DNA of 17,278 nt from Candidatus Zixiibacteriota bacterium (lineage in GTDB: Bacteria; Zixibacteria; MSB-5A5; GN15; FEB-12): the NCBI GenBank assembly GCA_003641405.1, contig QNAF01000014.1, positions 1-17,278 of the forward strand, written 5' to 3'. The notes below the pieces were generated by a model. It searched no databases. It was given only the letters and a program-made list of their open reading frames with translations, and had not been told where the DNA came from. A program made the translations under genes and the position numbers. Of the stretch, positions 7,796 to 15,500 are shown in pieces (positions within the stretch are counted from its first letter, which is position 1; each line of letters begins with the position of its first letter).

Positions 7796-8577
7796 TTCTC
7801 GCCAACGTAGATTGAAGCCACACCAAATGTCAGGGGGTGGATATGTGTGTTCTTGAAACCTGTCTGCTGCATCAGTTTTGTGAAAGCTTCTCCAAACGGA
7901 AACGTTTCGATGGTCTTGTCCAGGTATTTGTACGCAGCCGTGTTTTTTGAGATCATGCCACCAAGCAGTGGAATGATGCGCCGCAGATAGAACAGGTGTG
8001 CTGCTCGTATCAATCGGCTGTCGGGAAGAGAAAACTCCAGAATGATTGCCCGGCCGTCGTCGACGAGTACGCGATGCATCTCGCGAAGCGTACGATCGAC
8101 GTCCGTGACGTTGCGAATACCAAATGCGATTGTGATGGCATCAAAACAGTTGTCAGAGAATGGTAATTCTTCGCCGCGACCGGTCTGGAGCTTGAGTCGG
8201 TCATCGAGTCCGGCCGCTGTGATCTTCCGGCGCGCCATTGCCAGCATATTCTCTGCAGGGTCCGTTCCAAATCCTCGGCTGACTCTGCCACTGCGATAGA
8301 GTGCCAGCAGCTGATCGCCCGTGCCAGTAGCCAGGTCAAGTACGGTCTGGTTCTGCTTTTCGGAGAGAAGGCTGCTTACGCGCTGCCGCCACGCTTTATC
8401 GCGATTAAGAGACAGAAGATGATTCAGCCGGTCATATTTGCCCGCGATCCGGTCAAACATAGCCGGGGCGTTGTCCCGTGAGGGCGAGTCGGTGGCATTT
8501 GCCGACTTGCTGCCGGATTCGTCTGAACCGTCATTCGAAGTGACCGAGATTTTGAAATCGTCGGGGTTGCTCATCAT
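7792..8577 (-). CDS. menG: Demethylmenaquinone C-methyltransferase MenG (UbiE family)
   Basis: MenG transfers a methyl group from SAM to demethylmenaquinone, the last step of the pathway. The protein has 261 residues. Family features are FDRIAGKYDRLNHLLS (41-56), the SAM-binding DLATGTGD (81-88), FGIRNVTD (152-159), EFSLP (181-185) and YKYLDKTIETFP (216-227). The same fold serves ubiquinone synthesis as UbiE; the men context points to MenG. The first 37 residues are an odd Ser/Asp/Asn-rich extension, unlikely to be structured. Two adjacent ATGs exist (8577 and 8574). AGGA lies 3 nt before the first and 6 nt before the second, so 8574 may be the real start. It is the first gene of the men operon; a promoter-like sequence lies about 34 nt upstream. 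Its stop overlaps menF by 4 nt. Confidence 0.95.
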   Translation of the reverse strand: MMSNPDDFKISVTSNDGSDESGSKSANATDSPSRDNAPAMFDRIAGKYDRLNHLLSLNRDKAWRQRVSSLLSEKQNQTVLDLATGTGDQLLALYRSGRVSRGFGTDPAENMLAMARRKITAAGLDDRLKLQTGRGEELPFSDNCFDAITIAFGIRNVTDVDRTLREMHRVLVDDGRAIILEFSLPDSRLIRAAHLFYLRRIIPLLGGMISKNTAAYKYLDKTIETFPFGEAFTKLMQQTGFKNTHIHPLTFGVASIYVGEK

Positions 8578-8610
8578 CTGTCCTGGCCGTTTTACTCAGT
8601 GGCGCGGAAG

Positions 8611-8639
8611 AATATACGTGTAATATCAGCAGGATACAA
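8611..8639 (-). promoter_or_regulatory. Possible sigma70-like promoter of the men operon
   Basis: On the minus strand TTGTAT (8639-8634) and TATATT (8616-8611) are separated by exactly 17 nt. The -10-like hexamer matches the consensus at 5 of 6 positions and the -35 at 3 of 6. Transcription would start near 8604, giving a 5' leader of about 27 nt before the menG ATG. The rest of the 132-nt gap (8578-8709) shows no gene and no clear hairpin-plus-T-run terminator for the upstream genes. Read-through from those genes is therefore also possible. Confidence 0.4.
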
Positions 8640-8709
8640 GCCCGACCATCAATGAATGACCACGGAGATAGATGTATTGAGATGCTTTGTTGAATTGAAG
8701 TTTGGGATC

Positions 8710-8958
8710 TCAGGAGTAATCTGTCTGACCGCCGGAGAAGACTTCCTCGATCAGCAGTTCATTGTCGGGCTCGACTGTCGCGATTTCACTCTTGACCGCC
8801 ACCAGCAACTGCGTGATCTGCAGGAGCAGGCGGAGATCTTTGTCATTCTTCAGTGCGGTATCGGTTTCAAGGAATGACTCCAGAGCTTGCTCGTATCGCT
8901 TCTCTTTGAGAGCCCGCAGGGCATCGGCTGCCGGATTTTCCAGGCGATTCACCGTCAT
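8710..8958 (-). CDS. Small helical protein, TPR-like repeat, function unknown
   Basis: This is an 82-residue acidic protein I do not recognise by name. Residues 11-60 look like two or three amphipathic helices. The first pair (ALRALKEKRYEQALESFLET) resembles a single tetratricopeptide-type helical hairpin, with small residues and Tyr/Ala at TPR-like positions. No signal peptide or membrane segment is present, so it is probably cytoplasmic and could be a protein-protein adaptor. Its ATG overlaps the stop of the upstream gene as TAATG, and AGAGGAG lies 7 nt before it. This overlap with two larger genes makes it a real gene despite its size. The short length leaves the TPR suggestion uncertain. 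Confidence 0.75.
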   Translation of the reverse strand: MTVNRLENPAADALRALKEKRYEQALESFLETDTALKNDKDLRLLLQITQLLVAVKSEIATVEPDNELLIEEVFSGGQTDYS

Positions 8959-9632
8959 TACAGGTCTCCTCTCACAGCTCGCTCGGCTTCTTTGAGCCTC
9001 TTCACAAAAGGACTGACTTTGTAGCCGTTCAGTTTGAGGTGATAGATAATGAATGCCGAGAGAACCAGAGCGTCTCTGTTCCTTTGGAGAGAAGCGGACT
9101 TGAGAGTGTCATCAAGGACCGACATGATATGCTTCTTGTTGCCGGATGCGTCGTGATACAGGTTGGTCACTCTATCGAATAAGTGGGAGAATGCGCCTAT
9201 GGAATCTGCTTCTTTGCCGTTCACCATCTCCGGTCCCCGGCGCAGAACGATTGTCTGTCTGTCTGGTTCCTTCGTCTGCTGTGGTGCCGGATCGTTGGTT
9301 CTCCAGCGATCGATTTCGGTGACTATCTTGTTGATAGCGGGTGATGCGTTTTGATCTTCGGTCAAGCGGTTCTGGATGGAACTGAGGGCTTTGTTAATGC
9401 GGCTGCGGTCGGCGGACAGGATGGTATCTCCGGTCGCCCATTCGCGGTGTTCCGCAAACCAGTTGCCAATCTGCTCGGTCAGTTTGCTCATATTGTCACT
9501 ATTGCTGGCAATGTCGCTTAGGCGATTGACTCCTTCGCATACTCCTGTTTGACTCTCGTACAAACACACGGCCCTGGTTAGAAACGACTCAAGCGTAGAT
9601 TCGAGCGATCTGAGAGTGTCAATCCGGTTCAC
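8958..9632 (-). CDS. Hypothetical helical protein, function unknown
   Basis: This is a 224-residue soluble protein with no motif that I can assign. It appears mostly helical. The N-terminal part (1-120) has spaced hydrophobic heptad-like patterns. A linker around 128-145 is rich in Pro, Gln, Thr and charged residues. The C-terminal part (150-224) is a second helical region ending in a basic, charged tail. No signal peptide, membrane span or catalytic signature is visible. The start is GTG at 9632, overlapping the upstream stop as GTGA, with only a weak GGGAAAG ribosome site 7 nt upstream; coupling to the DUF4388 gene is likely. Its stop overlaps the 82-residue gene by 1 nt. Conserved overlaps suggest that the three proteins act together, but the role cannot be read from sequence. 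Confidence 0.78.
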   Translation of the reverse strand: MNRIDTLRSLESTLESFLTRAVCLYESQTGVCEGVNRLSDIASNSDNMSKLTEQIGNWFAEHREWATGDTILSADRSRINKALSSIQNRLTEDQNASPAINKIVTEIDRWRTNDPAPQQTKEPDRQTIVLRRGPEMVNGKEADSIGAFSHLFDRVTNLYHDASGNKKHIMSVLDDTLKSASLQRNRDALVLSAFIIYHLKLNGYKVSPFVKRLKEAERAVRGDL

Positions 9633-10513
9633 TGGTCTTTCCCGGCAAGAGTGGTCGATATCTTGCGATCTTCAACTCGAAGCACTTCCTTTTCGGACAG
9701 ATAGCTTTCCAGAAGGTGACTGAGTCGGTTTACCATGGCACCAAGTTGGGAGTCATTTGAGGCCGCAGGAGCTTTCTTTTCACAGGGCGTGATGATGCCG
9801 GCCAGTTTCAGTTGGGCCAGACGATTGAGGGACTCTTCCCGTTCAAGAGAACTGGCCTGACATACTTCGTTCATTGTTCGCTGGCCGTTGACCAGGGCCA
9901 TGATGTTCCACTCGCTGGCTCGAAGTGTCACCGCACGAGTGCGACCGGCCTGAGACGCAGAGATAGTGTATACCCGGTCAAGATCAGGAAGTGTCTCGCG
10001 AACCATGTTCTGCTCATCCAGCCGGCGGAGACCTTCGAGAATCACGTTTTCCACTGAGAGCGATACGGTGATCTCCTCATCCGTGGGGAACTGGTTTTCG
10101 TAGAACTTGAAAGAGCCTGACTGCCATGACAGCAGAGAGTAAAGCAGTTCCTCGACCTGGTTTTTTACGACAGCCTCCAGATCGGCTCGATCAATGAATC
10201 CCTTGGCGATGAGTATTTCACCAAGCCGCTTGGAGTTATCAGTACTGGCTTGAGTTGTAATGGCCTCATCCAGTTGTTCACTGGTCAGTTTGCCCCGTTC
10301 ACGAAGCAACTGGCCAAGGTGAAAGGTTTGTCGGGGGCCGTAGCCATACGTGACATCGCCGGCGTCGAAGTAAATCATGACGATGGAATCTTCGCGCTGA
10401 ATTCCCAGTGTGCCCGATTTGCGTCCGGCTGCCAGCAACTGGAAGATTTCGGGCAGAGTAAAGTTCTCTATGTTACCCTGCAAATCCAGATCCAATGCGC
10501 TTTCAGTACTCAA
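9629..10513 (-). CDS. DUF4388 / PATAN-domain protein
   Basis: This 294-residue soluble protein opens with the DUF4388 (PATAN-type) pattern at residues 8-60: LQGNIENFTLPEIFQLLAAG, then RKSGTLGI, then MIYFDAGDVTYGYGP. The next part (about 64-130) reads LGQLLRERGKLTSEQL and RLGEILIAKGFID, the duplicated helical unit also seen at the N-terminus of GspE/PilB-type ATPases. Residues 195-245 look like a winged-helix-type module (LRASEWNIMALVNGQRTMNEVCQ onward). The last 40 residues are charged and helical. Such proteins are usually regulatory adaptors in two-component or polarity pathways; the partner here is unknown. The start is TTG at 10513 with GAGGA 7 nt upstream. A closer ATG leads straight to a stop. 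It is first of the three overlapping genes. Confidence 0.85.
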   Translation of the reverse strand: MSTESALDLDLQGNIENFTLPEIFQLLAAGRKSGTLGIQREDSIVMIYFDAGDVTYGYGPRQTFHLGQLLRERGKLTSEQLDEAITTQASTDNSKRLGEILIAKGFIDRADLEAVVKNQVEELLYSLLSWQSGSFKFYENQFPTDEEITVSLSVENVILEGLRRLDEQNMVRETLPDLDRVYTISASQAGRTRAVTLRASEWNIMALVNGQRTMNEVCQASSLEREESLNRLAQLKLAGIITPCEKKAPAASNDSQLGAMVNRLSHLLESYLSEKEVLRVEDRKISTTLAGKDQ

Positions 10514-10881
10514 TGGGACATCCTCAACAGTTACATAACTCTAAGTAATCAAATAAGTTATCGATCCAGAAAAAATGACCAGGCAGGAACTTACTACGTA
10601 TCAGTCGCTTACCACTCTATCTGGTCTCAGGGCTATGATACAAGTCGTAATTATGGAAGTCAACAGAGAACTTTAGTGGTGTGGCCTTCTTCATTTAGTA
10701 TTTGACAAGTGGGATGTTGAATTCGTCAATGTTATTGCATGAAGGATTCATCTGATTAGTCAGATTTGCTAAGGTTTCCTTCGTATTCACTGTAGGGTCA
10801 CCGGACTGCCCGCCCAGGAGAGATTGACGGTTGGGTATTCTTATGTTTGGTGGAGTGATGACGCAGACAGCCTGTGGTGAT
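10514..10881. other. Divergent intergenic region
   Basis: This stretch of about 370 nt separates two divergently transcribed genes and should hold both promoters. A perfect -35-like TTGACA lies on the plus strand at 10702-10707, but the sequence 17-18 nt downstream (GTCAAT) is a poor -10. No convincing promoter pair was found on the minus strand. The plus frame of the protease is open from 10831 but lacks a good start there. No RNA gene or conserved hairpin was recognised. Confidence 0.5.
10521..10525 (-). promoter_or_regulatory. Ribosome binding site deciding the TTG start of the DUF4388 gene
   Basis: GAGGA on the minus strand is followed after 7 nt by TTG at 10513. The ATG that overlaps the site terminates after two more codons (ATG TCC CAT TGA), so the TTG is favoured. 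Confidence 0.6.
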
Positions 10882-10888
10882 AAGGGGG
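10882..10888 (+). promoter_or_regulatory. Ribosome binding site deciding the protease start
   Basis: AAGGGGG lies 5 nt before ATG 10894. This ATG directly precedes a basic-hydrophobic signal peptide, while starts further upstream would add 21 or fewer residues that spoil the signal. Confidence 0.65.
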
Positions 10889-10893
10889 TGTTG

Positions 10894-12279
10894 ATGTCCA
10901 GGAAGGTGTATCGATTTGCCCTGGGCGCAAAGGTATGGGCGGTAGTGGGGTGGCTTGTTGTTTTGCCTTCTCCTCTTGTAGCTGAAGGAATCAAGATCGA
11001 TCTAGAGTTGGAGGAGATGCGGCAGCGAGGTGAAAGCGAAGGGTGGACTTTCACCGTGAAAAGAACTCCTTACACCAATCGCGAGTTTCCCGAACTCTGG
11101 GCAGATTCGCAATCAGTAAGTTCAGACATAACTCCCCGTGCTCCTCTGACCGGCGATGACAGTGTGCCATTCGCCTGGCGATACGATGAGATGAAAGATC
11201 TGCCTTATGCCCGGGACCAGGGCTCATGCGGTTCCTGCTGGGCTTTTGCCACAATCGGCGCGATGGAGTGCGCGACGTGGGTCAAGGAGGAAATCAAGGT
11301 AGATCTCTCTGAGCAGCACTTGATCAACTGCAATGTAATCTACGATGTCGTATCGTTCGATTGTGATGGCGGTCGAGAGGCTTACGAAACTCTCACCGAC
11401 AGTCCCGACAAGTGCTTTCGAACCGGAGTAGCACTGGAGGAAGACGTTCCCTATGCCGCAACCGATACACTCCCGTGTGATTGCTCGGTGCAAAGACAGT
11501 ATTGGCTGGAAAGCTGGGATTACGTGTGCGGCTACCCGACTTGGAGCCTTCCAAACCTTCTTGATCTCAAGCAGGCCATCCGTGATTACGGCCCCGTCTC
11601 AGTGGCGATCAAGTCCGACGGCGTATTCCAGAGCTACTCATCAGGAGTATTCAACGACTGGAGTACTGATGAGGGGTTCAATCACATGCTGCTGATAACG
11701 GGATGGAATGACAGTCTCGGTGCTAACGGCGCGTGGCGAGTACGGAACTCATGGGGACGGAGTTGGGGCTATCAGGGATACGGCTGGATTGAGTATGGTT
11801 GTCGAGGCGTTGGTGCCATGGCCAGTTACATCGTCTTCCAGCGACATCCTGATGCCGACGGCGACAGCATAGAGAATCGAGAAGACAACTGCGTCTGGGT
11901 CGCCAACCCGAACCAGGGAGATACCGATCTCGACACCCGGGGCAACGCCTGCGATAACTGTCCTGACCGACATAACCTCTCACAGGCTGACCGGGACGGC
12001 GACGGTATTGGCGACGCCTGCTGCTGCATTCTCCCGACAGTAGGTGATCTGGACCGTTCGGGCGAAGTGCCGCCACAGGGCAATGTGGATGCCGTCGATT
12101 TGATGTTGATGGTGGATATACTGTTCGCAACCTACGAATTGGTCGGTTGTCCGGCAGAAGCGGATATCGACTTATCGGGAAGGGGCGAACCGGATATGAT
12201 GGACATTGACGGAGCTGATCTTTCACTCCTGGTGAATCATCTCTATATTACTTTCGAACCACTCCCGGCGTGTCCGTAG
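10894..12279 (+). CDS. Secreted papain-family (C1) cysteine protease with calcium repeats and dockerin-like tail
   Basis: This predicted exported endopeptidase has 461 residues. A signal peptide occupies about residues 1-30 (basic n-region, VVGWLVVLPSPLVA h-region with cleavage near AEG). A short pro-region follows (31-90). The C1 catalytic domain spans about 91-315, with oxyanion Gln109 and nucleophile Cys115 in DQGSCGSCWAF, His264 in NHMLLITGW, and Asn285 in RNSWG. Residues 318-376 contain thrombospondin-type-3-like Asp-rich calcium loops (DADGDS, DTDLDT, DRDGDGIGDAC), then a Cys-Cys-Cys junction at 376-378. Two Asp-rich units close the protein (DLDRSG and VDAVDLMLMVDILF; DIDLSG and IDGADLSLLVNHLY), resembling a degenerate dockerin. 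It is probably secreted or surface-held; substrate and anchor are unknown. It is the only plus-strand gene here and faces the kinase gene. Confidence 0.93.
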   Translation: MSRKVYRFALGAKVWAVVGWLVVLPSPLVAEGIKIDLELEEMRQRGESEGWTFTVKRTPYTNREFPELWADSQSVSSDITPRAPLTGDDSVPFAWRYDEMKDLPYARDQGSCGSCWAFATIGAMECATWVKEEIKVDLSEQHLINCNVIYDVVSFDCDGGREAYETLTDSPDKCFRTGVALEEDVPYAATDTLPCDCSVQRQYWLESWDYVCGYPTWSLPNLLDLKQAIRDYGPVSVAIKSDGVFQSYSSGVFNDWSTDEGFNHMLLITGWNDSLGANGAWRVRNSWGRSWGYQGYGWIEYGCRGVGAMASYIVFQRHPDADGDSIENREDNCVWVANPNQGDTDLDTRGNACDNCPDRHNLSQADRDGDGIGDACCCILPTVGDLDRSGEVPPQGNVDAVDLMLMVDILFATYELVGCPAEADIDLSGRGEPDMMDIDGADLSLLVNHLYITFEPLPACP

Positions 12280-12377
12280 CAGGCCGCGATCATATCAAGT
12301 CATTGCCAAAAAGCCTGTTGAGAACTGATAGACGGTGGGCGGTGTACGTCCTCGTGCGCCGCCTGGCGTCGAGCTAT

Positions 12378-12399
12378 CGGCAGACGAGGACGTCTGCCG
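12378..12399. repeat. Perfect palindrome, 9-bp stem with 4-nt loop
   Basis: CGGCAGACG (12378-12386), AGGA, then CGTCTGCCG (12391-12399) form a perfect stem-loop. Ten bases across the loop, ACGAGGACGT (12384-12393), are also exactly complementary to ACGTCCTCGT at 12346-12355. Two mutually exclusive folds are therefore possible. Confidence 0.75.
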
Positions 12400-12433
12400 C
12401 GCACGGGACGCTACTATGGGGTTTTTCAACAAG

Positions 12434-12446
12434 CCCCTTCGCGGGG
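12434..12446. repeat. CCCC/GGGG hairpin
   Basis: CCCC (12434-12437), loop TTCGC, GGGG (12443-12446). The CCCC can alternatively pair with GGGG at 12418-12421, across a T-rich spacer. Confidence 0.5.
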
Positions 12447-12485
12447 ATGACGAGAGTGGTATAGAGTGCTTTTTCAACAGCCTAT

Positions 12486-12500
12486 TAGGGTTGTGCCCTA
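12486..12500. repeat. Short perfect hairpin
   Basis: TAGGG, loop TTGTG, CCCTA. It directly follows the second TTTTTCAACAGCC copy and looks like part of the same repeat module. Confidence 0.5.
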
Positions 12501-12555
12501 CGATGAATATCCCCAGACAGAAAACATCTCGTGAAAAATTGAAAACAGAAAAGCG

Positions 12556-15500
12556 TCAATACGCCGCAATCTCCACTTTCCTGTCCAGTTCTGTTCTGAC
12601 TGCTGCCGCGATTGCCTTCAGAGTGATCGGTTTCTTGACAAAGGCACCGGCCCCCAACTTCTGTGCCTGCATTACCCGTTCTGTTTCTGAATACCCCGAT
12701 ACGATTATTGCTTTCTGTTCCGGGGAGAACTCAAGAATCCGTTGATACGTTTCAGTCCCGTCTATTCCCGGCGGCATGACCATGTCAAGGATCAGGATAT
12801 CCTGGGGGTTATCTTTGAGAAACTCAATGGCCTTATCACCATTTTCAGCAACAGAAACTTTGTAGCCTAACTCCCCCAGGAGCCTGCCGGAAACTTCGCG
12901 CTGCGCATCATCATCATCTACAATTAGTATAGACTCACTTCCGCCAATTCCCTGGCTGGATTCCCTGATATCGACAGATTCCCGCGTGATTGGGAAATAG
13001 AGGTAGAATGAAGTTCCTTCACCCTCTTTGGTACTCAGGTCAATATATCCACTGTGGTCCTTGAGAACTGCGCTTACAACGCTCATGCCAAGCCCTGAAC
13101 CGCGTTTTTTGTCGGTAGCTTTGGATGTGAAAAAGGGATCAAAAATCTTCTGAATGATATTATCAGGAATACCACAACCGTTGTCGGTTATGGTAAGTTT
13201 GACATACTCCCCCTTGGGAACCTGGCCATAAGTGATGGTCACATCTTCAGCATAGAAATTCTCTGTTTTAATGTAAATTGTTCCAATATCATTTACTGCA
13301 TCACGGGCATTATGGAGTAAATTTGTGATTACTCGATAGATTTGAGCATTACCACCAGAGATGTTCATCAGGTCTTCAGCAAGGTCAGCCTCGCACACCA
13401 GTGTATCGGGCAGGGGTCCCAGTTCTTTGACCGCATGAAGAACAATTTCGTTGATGTTCAGTGGTTGCAGATTGTAATGGCCTCTTCTTCCCAGAGTTAA
13501 TAGTTGTTGGTTGATCTCGGCCATTTGACTGGCGGCGTTCTCCATACTCTCCAGGTATGCCAGTGCTTTGTGATTCTTGGGGAGATCCATCCGCATGAGT
13601 TCGGGATATGCCATCATCGGCCCCAGCAGGTTGTTGAAATCATGCGCCACCTGGCCGGCAACTGTACCCGCAGTCTCCAGCCGTTCGGCACGGGATTTCT
13701 GCTCGCGAAGACGTCTTATTTCGGTTATGTCGGATGCCATTCCCGCCATAAACAGAACATTGCCGTCTTCATCCTTAATTGCAACGCCGTTCATAAGGGT
13801 TGGGAATACCGTGCCGTCGCGGTGTTTATGCCAGACCTCCCGGGAACTATAGTTGCCATTCTCCCTGAGTTCCTCGTTTATCCCCCTGACACTTTCCATC
13901 TGCTCTTCGTTGTGAAATACGCTCAGGTTCTTTCCAATCAACTCCGTTGCCGTATAACCGTGCATCCTGGCAAAACACTCATTGATATAGGCTATCTTAC
14001 CATCGACATCAATAATGGCAACCCCGTGGGAAGCACTGTCTGATATTGTCTTGAATTTTCTGATTTCCTCTTCCGCCTGCTTGCGATCGGTAACATCGCG
14101 TGCAATTCCGCAGAGTCCGATAACATCACCATCAGTATCACGCATTGGCACTTTGACTACGTTGAACGTGATCAGGGCATCGTTTACCGGTTTCGTATGC
14201 TCTTCTTGTATAATCTCACCACCAAGGACACGAGTATCTACTGCTCTGATATGCCCTCCGGCTTCTTCCCCAAAAAGTTCACCATCTGTCTTCCCGGTTA
14301 TCTCCGAGACCGGCATACTAAAGAGCGCTTCCATAGCCGGATTTGCCTGCGTGTATCTCAAATTACGATCTTTGATAAATATGGAATCTTTAGCAGTTTC
14401 AAATATTGCCCGAAAACGCTCTTCGCTCTCTCGCAGCGCTGCCTCCGCCTGCTTGCGGTCAGTGATGTCAATGAAGCTGTCAAGCAGGCACCCGCGTCCG
14501 TTTATCGTGATGGGAACCACTGTTTTCAGAATCGGCACGCTGATACCATCGGCTCTTATCAAAACCCGCTCTGAGTTGTCCACAGCCTCGCCAAGGTCAG
14601 TGATGGGACACCGCCCCTTCTCTGCCGGACAGATGAACTTATGACATATCTTACCTACAATTTCTTCTTTCTGTATCCCGATCATCTCAATAGCCACGGG
14701 ATTGACATCGATAATTGTGTGTGATTCAGCATCGATCAGCACTACTCCGACTTGAATGGCACCCAGTATCAATCGATAGCGCTCTTCGCTCTCTCGCAGC
14801 GCCTCTTCCGCCCTTTTGCGGTTGGAGATATCTCTCACGATTGCCTGGAGAAAACTTTTACCCGACAGTTCGACCTTGCTTAAGCTCACCTCGGCGTGGA
14901 ATGGCGTACCGTCATGACGGCAATGCAGCCACTCGAAGTGATGAGGTCCACTGCTAAGCGCGTGGTTGATATTTTTCAGGGATTCTTCCCGCGAGTCTCT
15001 TCCGTCCGGCTGCTGTGCGGGGGAATACTGATAAGGCGGGGCGCCAATGATCTGATCCCGGGTACAGCCAAAAATCTCCAGAGTCTTCGCGTTGCAATCC
15101 ACAAACTGTTCCCCATCCATCATCAAGATGGCGTCGCCGGCTGATTCGAAGAGCATTCGGTAGCGCATTTCGTTTTCTTTCAGCGCTCCCTCCGCCAGTT
15201 TGCGCTCGGTGATGTCTCTTATTGCTGTGACCCGAAATTCATCATCTCTACCTATTACGCTTCTTCCTTCGATCTCAATTGGAAATAGCGTTCCATCCTT
15301 CTTTCTCGCCATCACTTCATAGGGTTTCGCATGTCTCTTGGCAATGTTCTCTCTTATTGTTGCGTGATACTCCCGTGGCACACACAGCTCGACTATATTC
15401 TCGCCAATCATTTCTTCTCTTGTATAGCTAAGTATTCTCGTGAGCGATTCATTCACATCAATAGCCACGCCTTTATCGTGGAACAATATCCCCTCGAAAG

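Larger units (their letters stand above)
12280..12555. repeat. Intergenic palindrome and repeat cluster between convergent genes
   Basis: This 276-nt non-coding stretch lies between the 3' ends of the protease and kinase genes. It holds a 9-bp perfect stem at 12378-12399, an alternative arm at 12346-12355, a CCCC/GGGG hairpin at 12434-12446, a 5-bp hairpin at 12486-12500, and two copies of TTTTTCAACA with GCC after it (12422, 12470). A looser reverse copy starts at 12312. The density of palindromes resembles REP/MITE-type intergenic elements. It may also end transcription from both sides, but no stem is directly followed by a T-run in the classical way. Confidence 0.6.

Noticed and set aside
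10702..10730. Promoter for the protease gene (TTGACA box)
   Set aside because: The -35 box is perfect, but no acceptable -10 hexamer lies at 16-18 nt, so I do not list it as a promoter.
10831..10893. Upstream start for the protease
   Set aside because: It would place 21 residues before the signal peptide. ATG 10894 has a better ribosome site and gives a standard signal peptide.
12378..12446. CRISPR-like or riboswitch interpretation of the palindrome cluster
   Set aside because: There are no regularly spaced identical repeats with spacers, and it lies downstream of both flanking genes, where a riboswitch would have no target.
12335..12745. 136-codon open frame on the plus strand
   Set aside because: It runs across the palindromic intergenic region into the antisense of the kinase receiver; no ribosome site and no domain.
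13504..14043. 179-codon open frame on the plus strand
   Set aside because: It is antisense to the kinase gene within the PAS 6 and kinase-core region; the composition is that of the complementary strand of a coding gene.
14015..14644. 209-codon open frame on the plus strand
   Set aside because: It is antisense to the PAS 4 to PAS 6 coding region, Ser/Arg-rich, and has no recognisable domain.
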